Below, in pieces: positions 8,707 through 17,638 of a stretch of DNA of 64,000 bases; positions within the stretch are counted from its first letter, which is position 1; each line of letters starts with the position of its first letter. The notes beneath the pieces are model-generated. The model was given only the letters and a program-made list of their open reading frames with translations, ran no database searches and was not told the DNA's origin. This DNA is from Rhodanobacter thiooxydans. GTDB lineage: Bacteria > Pseudomonadota > Gammaproteobacteria > Xanthomonadales > Rhodanobacteraceae. The stretch is from positions 3,410,001 to 3,474,000 of the forward strand of contig NZ_CP127409.1 in the NCBI RefSeq assembly GCF_030291135.1. The letters are read 5' to 3'. Position numbers and translations under genes: made by a program.

Positions 8707-9436
8707 GCTGCAGCACGCCTTCGCCGGCGCGATCGTGGATGGCGCGGCGCCCGTGCTGGAACCGTGGATCGCCGCGCGCGGCATCGCGCCGGCCGCCCGC
8801 CTGCGCATCTACCGCCACGCCAACCTCGCGATCCATGTCGATGCGCTGGCCACCAGCTTTCCCGCGCTGCAACGCCTGCTGGGCGCGGACTGCTTCGACG
8901 GTCTCGCCACCCGCCACGCCGCCTTCCGCGGCAACCGCAGCGGCAACCTGCAGGACTACGGCGCCGACTTCGCCGCGTTCGTGGAAGCGCAGCCGGAAAC
9001 CGCGCCGTGGCCCTGGCTGGGCGAAGTGGCGCGGCTGGAATGGCTGCGCCAGGAAGTCGCGCTGGCCGCCGATGCCGTGCCCGCCGATGCCGCGGCCCTG
9101 GTCGCCGCGCTGGCCGACGCGGACCACCCGCCCCACCTGCGACCCTGCGTGCTCGTGCTGTCCTCCGCCTGGGCGGTGCTCGATCTGTGGCGCCATGCGC
9201 AGGCGCCGGAACACGACGCCATCGACCCCGCCGCGCCGCAATCCGTGCTGCTGTGGCGCGAAGGCAGCCAGGTCGCGATGCGCGTCATCGCACCCGCGCA
9301 GGCCGCGTTCATGCACGCGCTGCGGCGCGGATCATCGCTCGACCAGGCGCTTGCGGCCGCGCAGCGCATCGATGTGCAGATGCCGCCCGAAGCCCTGCTG
9401 CGCCCGCTGCTCGAACATGCGCTGCTCGCCGCCTGA
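8681..9436 (+). CDS. bufC: BufC, DUF2063 domain partner of the MNIO enzyme
   Basis: 251 residues from the ATG at 8681, inside the end of bufB. The N-terminal 95 residues match DUF2063: LRELQHAFAGAI, LRIYRHANLAIHVDAL, SFPALQRLLG and FAAFVEAQPE. The C-terminal half is an RRE-like partner segment with VLLWREGSQVAMRVI. In related MNIO systems this protein delivers the precursor peptide to the DUF692 enzyme. Its place directly after bufB and the overlap fit that role; the peptide-recognition role is known for the family and inferred here. Confidence 0.92.
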   Translation: MSSPPSLRELQHAFAGAIVDGAAPVLEPWIAARGIAPAARLRIYRHANLAIHVDALATSFPALQRLLGADCFDGLATRHAAFRGNRSGNLQDYGADFAAFVEAQPETAPWPWLGEVARLEWLRQEVALAADAVPADAAALVAALADADHPPHLRPCVLVLSSAWAVLDLWRHAQAPEHDAIDPAAPQSVLLWREGSQVAMRVIAPAQAAFMHALRRGSSLDQALAAAQRIDVQMPPEALLRPLLEHALLAA

Positions 9437-9468
9437 TCCGTCACACCACCTTCCGAGGAATCGCCCGC

Positions 9469-9960
9469 ATGAACACCACCGTCGCCATCGCCCGCTGGTC
9501 GCACCTCACCGCCCAACTCGCCGTGCTCACCCCGCTCGCCCTGCTGCTGTTCCGCGTGTTCGTGGCGCTCGCGTTCTGGCGCGCCGGCGCGGTGAAGTGG
9601 GACGACCCCAGCGACACCGCCTACCTGTTCAACAACGAATACCAGGTACCCCTGCTCGCCCCCGCACTGGCCGCCACGCTCGCCACCTGGACCGAACTGG
9701 TGCTGCCGTGGTTCCTCGCGCTCGGCCTCGGCACCCGCGTGGTCGCCGCCGTGCTGTTCGTCTACAACATCGTCGCCGTGGTCTCGTATCCGGCGCTATG
9801 GCCGAACGGCCTCTGGCATGGACTGATCGGCAGCGACTTCAACGACCACAAGGCCTGGGGGTTGATGTTGCTGGCCTTGTTGGCGCTGGGGGCGGGGCGC
9901 TTTTCGCTGGATGCGTTGGTGAAGCGCGTGTTTCGGCTCGGGGCCACGGCCTCCTCGTAA
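9469..9960 (+). CDS. bufD: DoxX family membrane protein of the bufferin operon
   Basis: 163 residues with four membrane helices, beginning LLLFRVFVALAFWRAGAVKW, followed by LAPALAATLATWTELVLPWFLALGL and two further helices. A GAGGA ribosome site lies ten bases before the ATG. DoxX-type proteins frequently close DUF2282-DUF692-DUF2063 operons; a role as quinone- or redox-linked membrane partner has been proposed but is not proven. The 32-base gap to bufC and the common strand support one operon of four genes. Confidence 0.88.
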   Translation: MNTTVAIARWSHLTAQLAVLTPLALLLFRVFVALAFWRAGAVKWDDPSDTAYLFNNEYQVPLLAPALAATLATWTELVLPWFLALGLGTRVVAAVLFVYNIVAVVSYPALWPNGLWHGLIGSDFNDHKAWGLMLLALLALGAGRFSLDALVKRVFRLGATASS

Positions 9961-10010
9961 GCTGCCGGGCGGTCAGGTCGAGCGGATTGCGTGTGCCGTA
10001 AGGTTCCCCG

Positions 10011-10322
10011 TCAAGCAGACAGATCAAAGCAGGACTTTCGGCGACTTATCGGCGGTACTCGGCCAGGATCATCCACGGAGGGAGCGTTGGCCCGCTGCGC
10101 ACCGTGCTCGCCGTGGTACCACGCCAGCACGATCGCCACGAAAAATCCGATGACGAGCGCCAGTGTGATGCCTCGCTGCAATCCGTCCGGCCAGCCGAAC
10201 TGATGCGCAACGACATCCAGCCCCTGGATCAGCGCGGACGCGAACGCGACATACGCCAGCGCCCACTGCAGCAGCTTGCGTTGTTTGAGGCGGCGAAGAA
10301 TCCGGTCATGGCGAAGTTCCAT
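10011..10322 (-). pseudogene. N-terminal stub of a TolB/TPR-type membrane protein
   Basis: 103 residues from the ATG at 10322. It starts MELRHDRILRRLKQRKL, then has two membrane helices with LLQWALAYVAFASALIQGLD and ALVIGFFVAIVLAWYHG. These are nearly the same as the first 90 residues of the gene starting at 11678. After the second helix the similarity ends in a short unrelated tail, so the periplasmic TolB-like and TPR domains are missing. The start overlaps the end of the neighbouring fragment by 17 bases. I read it as the 5' remnant of another tandem paralogue whose rest was deleted towards the DoxX gene. Confidence 0.6.
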
Positions 10323-11678
10323 TTGCCGCCGCAATCGGGTGCGCGCCGGCATATTTCTTCAGAAGTAGTTGAAAGCGCGGATCACCGCGCAGCGGATCCC
10401 AGACCGGATCGAGCTTCAACCGGGCCACGCTCATCACTTCGCCGGCCGGCATCGCCAGCAGTTGCCCGACCAGTTCGAGCGCTTCGCCCTTGGCGCCGGC
10501 ATGCGCCTCGACCTCGGCGAGCCCCGCAAGGGTGTATGCGCCGAAGTAGGCGTCCCTTGCAACCGACATGACTTCCGACGCGCGACGCGCCGCGGCAATC
10601 GCTTCCTCGTTGCGGCCCAGGCACACGTCCACCCAGGCGACCTGTTGCAGGTTGCCGATCACGCCGGGATTTTTCGCGAGTTCCGCTTCCAACGGCGGCT
10701 TCAGTTGCGCGCACTCGGATTGTCGAATTCCACGTTGGCCTGGCGTAGTCCATCGATGAGGTCAATTCCGGTTTTGAAGTGGGCCTCGATGTAGAGCTTC
10801 CAGCCCTTCTGGTAGGCGATGAAGGCATCCACGTTCTTCACGCCGGCCGCGCGCATGCGCGCACGCTGTTTGTCATCCAGCACCACGTTGAGTACGCCGG
10901 CGACCTGCTCGGCAATATCCAGTTGCACGGCCAGGCTGTCCTTGACGGTGCGGTCGTAGGTCTGCGACCACAACTGGGTGCCATCGGAGGCACGGATCAG
11001 CTGCGCGGTGACGCGTGCCCGCTCCCCTTCACGCCGCACGCTGCCTTCCAGCAGGTTGGCCACGCCCAGCCGCGCGCCGATGGTGTGCGAATCCACGTCC
11101 TTGCCCTTGAACTGGAACGACGAGGTACGCCCGATCACGCGCAGGCCGTCGATGCGCGCCAGCGAGTTGAGGATCTCCTCGGACAGACCATCGGAGAAGA
11201 ACACGTTGTCCTTGTCGTCGGACAGGTTCTCGAGCGGCAGCACGGCAATGGATTTGGCCGGAATGGCCGTCACGGTGGACGCTGGCACCGAGTTACCAGC
11301 GGCGGTCGCAGTGGGTGCCAACTCGGGAGCTCCTTGCGCAGCGGGCGTTGCCGAAAGCGCCGTGACGTCACGGCTTGGCGGCGCGCCGGCAAACTTCCAC
11401 AAGAACCCGCCGCCCACCGCCAGCACCAGCGCGACCAGCAGCAATTCCGTGCCGCTGGCGCGTTGCCGGCCTTGGTCACCGTGGTACCAGGCCAGCACCA
11501 GCACGACAAAAAAACCGACCGCGAGCGCAAGAATCAGCAGCTTCTCGACCTGGTCGGGCCAGCCGAACCTCTGCGCCACGACATCCAGCACCTGGATCAG
11601 CGCGAACGCGAACGCGACGTAAGCCAGCGCCCATTGCACCAGCTTGCGTTCTTTCAAGCGGGCGATGAATTCAGTCAT
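10306..11678 (-). pseudogene. TolB/TPR membrane protein with internal deletion and frame change
   Basis: Two open stretches make one damaged gene. Bases 10701-11678 encode 325 residues: RLKERKLVQWALAYVAFAF, a second helix to about residue 60, a third helix, then a TolB/FlgO-like domain with KSIAVLPLENLSDDKDN and FFSDGLSEEILNSLARIDGL, LLEGSVRREG and a start of the TPR part. It stops right after ANVEFDNPSARN. Bases 10306 to about 10700 continue in another frame with the family C-terminus, LDPVWDPLRGDPRFQLLLKK. The middle TPR units, about 200 residues in complete relatives, are absent. The ATG at 11678 overlaps the stop of the upstream fragment by eight bases. Possibly a truncated protein is still made. 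Confidence 0.7.
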
Positions 11679-12822
11679 GCGCGGCCTCGTTCGAAGCTGC
11701 CGAAGCTGGCGTTGCGGGGCCCGCTGCATTCGGCACGATGGCGTCCGCCGACGCAGGTTTGTATCCGGCGTACTGTTGCAGAAACACCTGAAAACGCGGA
11801 TCGTGACGGATCGGATCCCACACGGGATCGAGCCCCAACGTCGCGGGCGAATAAGTGGTGCCGAGTCCGGGGGGGGTGGGGAACGCCTTGGCAAGCAGCG
11901 GCAGCGCGAGATCAGCGCGTCCGGCCTGCGCATATGTCCCGGCATTGAGCCCCGTCACCCCCATCCCGAAAAAACGATCGCCGGACCGGGTGGACAGCGT
12001 TTGCGATTTGGCCGCTGCGGCCAGTGCGTCATCCAGTCGGCCCAGGCCCAGCTCGGCCACGGCGACATGGTTCCAGACAAAGCTCAGCTTGTCGTCGTTG
12101 CCGGCGAGCGTGGCGACCCGGGAACGCGATTTCGAAAGCGCCTGCGCATACAGCGCACGGGCCTGCGCATCGTCGCCCATCAGCCGATGCAAATTGGCCT
12201 GCCATAGCAACTTGGGGCCGGACTGGTAATTGAACGCATCAGCAGAATCGGGAATCTCGGCGAGCACCGAGAGCGCATCGGGATACTTGCGTTGGTACAT
12301 CAGCAGTTGCACACGTTCCAATTGCAACTGCGGTGCTTCGCCTTGCGCCATTTCCAAGGCACGCGCCGCGTCGCCACTGCTGACGAGAATGAGGCTGGAG
12401 TAATCTGACCTCGCCTGGTAATTGTCCGGATCGAGGGCCAGGGCGCGCCGATAGTATTGCGCGGCCTCGACATAGCGACCGACAACCGCGCAGGTCTCGG
12501 CCAGATTGTCGGCAATGGTCGAGTTGCGCGGATCGAGCACGAGGGCTTGCTGCATCGCCCTGATGGCGGCGTCGAAATGCCCCTGCCGGCGCAACACGTA
12601 ACCCGTTGCGGCGAGCGCCTCGGCGTCGTTGGGGCGCAGTTTCAGTGCCGCCGCGAACGCCTTGAGCGCAGCTGGATAATCCTGCCTTCCCCAATAGGCG
12701 TTATAGCCGAACGCCAGATAAGCCGTGACCAGGTTCGACTGCAACGCGAGCGCTTTTTCGGCCTGTGCACGGGCATCCGCGACAAGTTGCCTGACGTCGT
12801 CCTCGCCGCTGCCGAACCAGAT
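11671..12822 (-). pseudogene. C-terminal TPR half of a TolB/TPR protein, 5' part lost
   Basis: The frame is open from about 12822 to the stop at 11671 and encodes at least five TPR units (ALKAFAAALKLRPNDAEAL, AIRAMQQALVLDPRNST, AAQYYRRALALDPDNYQ and others) and the family ending LDPVWDPIRHDPRFQVFLQQ. No plausible start codon with ribosome site exists; the first candidate is an internal TTG. Upstream, at about 12815-12830, the sequence switches into the 5' part of a DUF6090-like gene in a different frame. A deletion has therefore joined two neighbouring genes out of frame. The stop overlaps the next gene's ATG, a relic of operon coupling. Confidence 0.7.
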
Positions 12823-13228
12823 CGCGCAATGCCGGGTCGCGGATCAATCCAATTCCGCCCGTCGAGGTCAGTTCATCGTAGGTGGCCCGGCGGCGGATGT
12901 TGTAGCGATATTGGGTTGCGCGGTAGGCGGCGACCAGCAGCGCCTCGTCAGACAAGGGTGTTTTGCCGGAGAGGGCGTCCGCGGCATGCTTTGCACTGGC
13001 CAGTACCTCGTTGAAGTATCCGACCTCGTACTCATAACTCCAGGCTTCCTCGCGCAGGTCGCTGCGCAGCCGCTGAGTGAACACCGCGGCTTTCTGATCC
13101 GTCTCGCGCTGCTCGTTCCAGTTCGACGCCTGCACGCCAATGAACACGCCGACGACGACCACGACCAGCTCGATGAAAACCGCCATCCAGTCCTGGCGAC
13201 GCAAATGCGAGATCACATGGCGCAACAT
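12823..13228 (-). pseudogene. DUF6090-like membrane protein, 5' part only
   Basis: From the ATG at 13228 (GGAGCATCACC before it) the product begins MLRHVISHLRRQDW, has one membrane helix (VFIELVVVVVGVFIGVQASNW) and continues with a helical region to YDELTSTGGIGLIRDPALRDL. That is the pattern of the first 130 residues of a family of about 230-residue single-helix proteins of unknown function common in Xanthomonadales. After that point the frame runs on for about 40 residues of arginine-rich, non-family sequence because it enters the TPR gene in the wrong frame. I call it broken; family naming is from memory of the pattern and somewhat uncertain. Confidence 0.6.
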
Positions 13229-13312
13229 GGTGATGCTCCTTCAACAATCGGGCGCGGCGATGTTCATCCTCGTCACGTTTCATCCAGTTCCAAAAAGCCG
13301 GCGTTCGCGCGC

Positions 13313-15151
13313 TCATTGGCAAACGAAACCATCAGACCCTTTTTCGGGGGCAGGTTTGCACAGATCCGGCCAGCCGTATTGTTTCCAGTAGGCAACCATT
13401 CCGATGCGCTGCGCGAAGCCCTGGAATGCGGGCGCCTGGCGCGCCTTGCGCGACCAGGGTTCCGGCTGCCACAGCCAATTGAGGTACGCATCGGACAGGC
13501 CGCTGTGGCCGTGCTCATACAAATCGAAAGAATGCTTCGGCTCGTCCAGTTGCAATAGCATCGTCGGGGTCCAGTCGTCATCCAGATGCGCATCGAGGAT
13601 TTTCAGCGCAGTTTGGTGCCGTGCGACGTCGCCATAAGTGCCGCGATAGATCGCCTGCAGATCGGCGGCGGGAATCTTTGTGCCCATTTGGCTCGTCGAA
13701 TCGGCAAACTGCCGGGCAGAGCCCGCCAGGTCGCCATGTGCGGCGGCATAGAACTCCAGCATCAACGCGCCGAATGCGGAATCCGCCACACCGCCGCGAT
13801 GGATGTAGGCCAGCGCCCCGGCCTGATCGCCTTCGCGCCAACGCAACATGCTTTTGTAGAACAGCAGCAGCGGGTTGACCGGATCGTTGGCGAGGGCGAC
13901 GTCGATCCGCACCTCGGCATCACGGGTTCGACCCATCGCCGCCAGCTCGTTGGACGCCCAGTAATTCACCGCGGAATTGTCGGGCGCCAATGTCAGCGCG
14001 CGTTGCATGGGCTCCACCATCGCCAGGTAATGTCGTTGCGAAAACTGGTTGTAACTGAGCGCGGCGTAGGCTTCTGCCGCGCTCGGATCAAGCGCGAGCG
14101 CATGATGTGCAGCGTCATCGGACGCTCGCCAGCTCGCTTTCCAATCGTTCCCCGTGTATTGCGACAGCACCGCGTAGGCGACCGCGAGCTTGGACCAGGC
14201 GCGCGCAAAATTCGGGTCGAGCGTGGTGGCTTTCTGCAGCAACCCAATAGCGCGCGGCAAGCTGTCACCAGTGCGTCGGTTGACCAGTTCCTGCGCAGTC
14301 ACGAAATCCGCATAGGCTTCGGCGCTGGTGGTCGCTACCGGCACCAGTCTTGCCTGCTCGCTGCCAGTCAGGACGATCTTCAGGTGATCGGTGATCGCGC
14401 GCGCGATGCGCTCCTGCACGCCGAAGATATTGCGCATGTCACCGTCGTAGCTTTGCGACCATACCTCGAAACCATCATGGGTGCGGACCAGTTGCACGCT
14501 GATGCGCACCTCATCGCCCTGGCTGCGCACCGAACCTTCCAGCACATTGCTCACATCCAGCGCTTTGCCGATCGTGCGCAGGTCGGCGTTTCGGCTGCCG
14601 TAGTAGAAAGAGGACGCGCGACCGGCAACTTTCAGATCCTGCACGCGCGCCAGCGCATTCAGCAGTTCCTCGGCCATGCCGGCCGAGAAATAGCCATGGT
14701 CGTGCCCGGGACTGAGATCTTCGAACGGCAGCACCGCAATGGACTTGGCGGGAGCGCTTGCGAGCGCGGAATCGCTCGCCAATCCCGCACCCTTGCGCCA
14801 GACGAAAGTATTGGTGAGCAACAACACCACCGCCACCACCAGCACCGCGATGATCCACTTGTCCAGCCTGCGGCCGGTGGAGCGTGCGATCGAATCGTCC
14901 GATGCGATCTCGCTTTCGCGTTTCAGACCTTGCGGAGTGAATTCGTAGAACCACGCGAACGCGATCCAGAAGGGAAAGCCGGTCGCCGCGGCGATCAGGA
15001 ACCATCGCGTCGCCCAATCCGGCAACCCGACCGCCGGGCTGAATTGCGACAGCCCCTGTCCGAACGCCCACACCGTGCCCGCGTAAAGCACGCCTGCGCG
15101 CAGCACGTTGCGGCGCTTCAGTTCCGCGAAGAAGGATGGACGCACGGCCAC
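13313..15151 (-). CDS. TolB-like/TPR membrane protein (intact paralogue)
   Basis: 612 residues with a GTG start at 15151; an in-frame GTG at 15145 is equally possible. N-terminal FFAELKRRNVLRAGVLYAG and two membrane helices to about residue 70, a linker FYEFTPQGLKRESE, then a third helix (WIIAVLVVAVVLLLTNTFVW, about 99-118). A periplasmic TolB/FlgO-like domain follows (SIAVLPFEDLSPGHDHGYF, GMAEELLNALARV, VLEGSVRSQGDEVRISVQL), and then about seven TPR-like repeats to the end. Such proteins resemble adenylate-cyclase-associated TolB/TPR proteins but lack any cyclase or winged-helix output domain, so the role is unknown. It heads a leftward cluster of four family members, the other three of which are damaged. 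Confidence 0.85.
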   Translation of the reverse strand: MAVRPSFFAELKRRNVLRAGVLYAGTVWAFGQGLSQFSPAVGLPDWATRWFLIAAATGFPFWIAFAWFYEFTPQGLKRESEIASDDSIARSTGRRLDKWIIAVLVVAVVLLLTNTFVWRKGAGLASDSALASAPAKSIAVLPFEDLSPGHDHGYFSAGMAEELLNALARVQDLKVAGRASSFYYGSRNADLRTIGKALDVSNVLEGSVRSQGDEVRISVQLVRTHDGFEVWSQSYDGDMRNIFGVQERIARAITDHLKIVLTGSEQARLVPVATTSAEAYADFVTAQELVNRRTGDSLPRAIGLLQKATTLDPNFARAWSKLAVAYAVLSQYTGNDWKASWRASDDAAHHALALDPSAAEAYAALSYNQFSQRHYLAMVEPMQRALTLAPDNSAVNYWASNELAAMGRTRDAEVRIDVALANDPVNPLLLFYKSMLRWREGDQAGALAYIHRGGVADSAFGALMLEFYAAAHGDLAGSARQFADSTSQMGTKIPAADLQAIYRGTYGDVARHQTALKILDAHLDDDWTPTMLLQLDEPKHSFDLYEHGHSGLSDAYLNWLWQPEPWSRKARQAPAFQGFAQRIGMVAYWKQYGWPDLCKPAPEKGSDGFVCQ

Positions 15152-15454
15152 GGCAACACGAAGTCCCCGCCGGCGACAGACCGGCCCCCACGGGCGCGAG
15201 TGTAAACGAGCACGTGCGGGAATTCAGGTACGGCATAGCTACACCTGACGCGCTCTTTGTCCCCTGATCGTCCGCTTTCGCCCGGTCAACGGCCGCTCAC
15301 CGGGGTGGCGGATGACCGCAACGGGTCGATAACGGCCACTTCCAATGCGGCGCATCGCTCCCACGACGGCCAACATGCATTCGACGAGGATGACCGGCGT
15401 GATCCGACCTCACGCATCTCGGGGTTCGGCGTATTTCACAGCGTTGATCGGCCC
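15152..15454. other. Intergenic stretch without recognisable gene
   Basis: About 300 bases between the GTG-started TolB/TPR gene and the end of the anti-sigma gene. Short open frames exist on both strands but none has a ribosome site or family similarity. It must include the promoter of the leftward TolB/TPR cluster. No hairpin with a T-run was found. Confidence 0.5.
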
Positions 15455-16222
15455 TCAAGGCGCCAACCGCCCCGGCTCCCCGTCCACCGCGCCGCTTCCC
15501 GCAATCTGCGCCCCACCCACCCCATCAATCGCCATCCGCCACCCTTGCGCCACCGCATCGAAATGCGGCGCGCCACCACGATCGGTGAGCATCACCAGGG
15601 TGCCGTGTTGCAGTGGCACGATGCGGCCGTGCCAACTGCCGCGATGGAAGTCGCTGGCCTTCGCCACCTGCTTGTGCGGCAGGTACAGCACGGCGACTGG
15701 CGTGCCGTCGACGCGGCTGACCAGGTGCACGGTCTTGTACGGGCCGACCGGGCAGTCGTGCACGTAGGTGACGTCGGCGGGGGCAGGGCCGTGCAGGCTG
15801 ACGCCGCGATCGGCGAAGCCGGCGGCGATGGCCGGTGCGGCGATCGGCTGGACGAGGTCGAGCGAGTGGATCTCGCCCGGCATGTGCGCCACCGCCAGCG
15901 CGGGCAGCGAGTGCGCATCCAGCTGCCGCCAGCCGTAGCCACCGACGCCGAGCGCGAGCAGCAGTGAGGCGGCCAGCGCCAACGCGACGCGGTGCCGACG
16001 CACGGCGTGCTGGCGCTGGCCGGTGGCCTGGGCAAGCAATACGCGCTCGGCGAGGCCTTCGGGCACCGGCACGTCCAGCGCGCCCTGCAGCGCATGCTCG
16101 AAAGATTGCGCACGCTCCCACGCGGCCCTGCACGCGGCGCAGTCGTCGCGGTGCGCGAGACCTTCGGGATCGCGCACATGTGGCTCGGCGCCGAGGCGGC
16201 GGCGGAACTCAAGACAGTCCAT
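15455..16222 (-). CDS. DUF3379 membrane anti-sigma-like protein
   Basis: 255 residues from the ATG at 16222, preceded by GGAGG. The N-terminal 40 residues have a zinc-finger-like anti-sigma pattern (MDCLEFRR, AHRDDCAACRAAW with H and CxxC). One membrane helix lies near residues 83-100 (LALAASLLLALGVGGYGW), and a periplasmic DUF3379-type domain follows (TYVHDCPVGPYKTVHLV, GRIVPLQHGTLVMLTDRGG). The ATG overlaps the end of the sigma-factor gene by 14 bases, so the two are co-translated. I infer it binds and holds the sigma factor at the membrane. Confidence 0.88.
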   Translation of the reverse strand: MDCLEFRRRLGAEPHVRDPEGLAHRDDCAACRAAWERAQSFEHALQGALDVPVPEGLAERVLLAQATGQRQHAVRRHRVALALAASLLLALGVGGYGWRQLDAHSLPALAVAHMPGEIHSLDLVQPIAAPAIAAGFADRGVSLHGPAPADVTYVHDCPVGPYKTVHLVSRVDGTPVAVLYLPHKQVAKASDFHRGSWHGRIVPLQHGTLVMLTDRGGAPHFDAVAQGWRMAIDGVGGAQIAGSGAVDGEPGRLAP

Positions 16223-16754
16223 GCTGCACCTCCGCATGCCCGCCCTGCAGGATGGATTTCAGCTTCTGCCGCGCGCGGAACAACTGGGTCATCACCGCGC
16301 CGGGCTGCTGGCCCAGCTCGGCGGCGATCTCGTCGCAGCTCATGCCGCCCAGTACCTGCAGCAGCAGTGGTTCGCGGTATTTGTGCGGCAGTTTCGACAT
16401 GGCTTCACGCAGTTCGGCGGCGGCGCCGTGGCGTTCGGGGTTGGCCCACGCAGCGTCTTCGGCGAGATTGTCGTCCAGCTCGACGGTATCCATCGGCTTG
16501 CGCTCGTACAGACGTGCGTGTTCGCGGCGCAGGATGGTCAGCAGCCACGGCTTGGCGGACTCGGCCTCGCGCAGCGCGTCGAGGCTTTTCCACGCGCGCA
16601 GCAGGGTCTCCTGCACCAGATCCTGGGCCAGCGCGTCCTGCCCGCACAGCCAGTAGGCGAAACGGTACAGGTCGCCGGCGTGCGCGCGGGTCAGCGCCTC
16701 GAATTGACGTTGTCGGGAATTCACCACCCAGGAGACCGGCCCGAGGCGCTTCAT
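16209..16754 (-). CDS. ECF RNA polymerase sigma factor
   Basis: 181 residues. Region 2 is visible as FEALTRAHAGDLYRFAYWL, AQDLVQETLLRAW and AKPWLLTILRREH. Region 4 is LPHKYREPLLLQVLGGMS followed by the helix-turn-helix CDEIAAELGQQPGAVMTQL. The length and lack of region 3 are typical for ECF factors. It is followed with a 14-base overlap by the DUF3379 protein, its likely anti-sigma factor. The start at 16754 is not marked by a strong ribosome site; a GTG about 11 codons inside (VNSRQRQFEAL) is an alternative. Targets are unknown, although metal or oxidative stress would fit the DUF3379 partner. Confidence 0.92.
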   Translation of the reverse strand: MKRLGPVSWVVNSRQRQFEALTRAHAGDLYRFAYWLCGQDALAQDLVQETLLRAWKSLDALREAESAKPWLLTILRREHARLYERKPMDTVELDDNLAEDAAWANPERHGAAAELREAMSKLPHKYREPLLLQVLGGMSCDEIAAELGQQPGAVMTQLFRARQKLKSILQGGHAEVQHGLS

Positions 16755-16768
16755 CTTTCAACCCGTGG

Positions 16769-17635
16769 TCAACGCATCTTGCCGAGGATGCCTTCCAGCT
16801 CGTCGTTGCTGTGGTAGTGGATCACCAGCTTGCCGTGGCCGCCACGGCCCTGCGCCAGCTCGACGCGGGTGGCGAAGCGTTCGGCCAGTTCGCGCTCCAG
16901 CGCGCTGATGTTCGGATCGCGCGGCGCGCTCTTCGCCTTGCCTTTCGGCGCGGTCTGCGCGCGGCGCGCGGCTTCTTCCAGCTCGCGCACCGACCAGCCC
17001 AGGGTCGAGGCCTGGCGCGCCAGCGGCACGGCGATGGATTCTTCCAGGGTCAGCAGGCAACGGGCGTGGCCCATTTCCAGCTTGCCGTCGTCGAGCAGGC
17101 GCTTGATCGACTCCGGCATCTCGGTGAGCCGCAGCATGTTCGACACCGAGGCACGCGAACGGCCCACCGCGTCGGCGGCCTGCTGGTGGGTGAGGTCGAA
17201 GTCGTCGATCAGCCGCTTCAGCGCGTCGGCTTCTTCCAGCGGGGTGAGGTCCTGGCGCTGGATGTTCTCGATCAGCGCCATCGCCGGCACCGCGGCCTCC
17301 GGCACCGCCTTCACCAGCGCCGGCAGTTCGCCCAGCTGGGCGCGCTGCGCCGCCCGCCAGCGGCGTTCGCCGGCGATCAGCTCGTAGCTGTTCTTGCCGA
17401 TCTCGCGCACCACCACCGGCTGGATCAGACCCTGCGCCTTGATCGAGGCGGCCAGTTCGTCCAGCGCCTCGTCGTTCCAGTGCCGCCGCGGCTGGTACTT
17501 GCCGGGCTGGATCTGCTGGATCGGCAGCACGCGCAGCTCGCCTTCCTGGGTCAGCACCGACGGCGCGGCATCGCCGTCGCCGCCGAGCAGGGCGTCGAGC
17601 CCGCGGCCCAATCCACGTTTTTTCGCAGCTGCCAT
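16769..17635 (-). CDS. parB: Chromosome-partitioning protein ParB
   Basis: 288 residues. The N-terminus KKRGLGRGLDALLGG is the ParA-interacting segment. The CTP-binding ParB/Srx domain shows QIQPGKYQPRRHW, ELIAGERRWRAAQ and ALIENIQRQDLTPLEEA. The helix-turn-helix LTHQQAADAVGRSRASVSN binds parS, and a C-terminal dimerisation domain ends the protein. It spreads from parS as a CTP-dependent clamp and, with ParA, moves the origin region. The gene starts three bases after the parA stop. I found no parS site within the window. Confidence 0.97.
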   Translation of the reverse strand: MAAAKKRGLGRGLDALLGGDGDAAPSVLTQEGELRVLPIQQIQPGKYQPRRHWNDEALDELAASIKAQGLIQPVVVREIGKNSYELIAGERRWRAAQRAQLGELPALVKAVPEAAVPAMALIENIQRQDLTPLEEADALKRLIDDFDLTHQQAADAVGRSRASVSNMLRLTEMPESIKRLLDDGKLEMGHARCLLTLEESIAVPLARQASTLGWSVRELEEAARRAQTAPKGKAKSAPRDPNISALERELAERFATRVELAQGRGGHGKLVIHYHSNDELEGILGKMR

Positions 17636-17638
17636 GCC

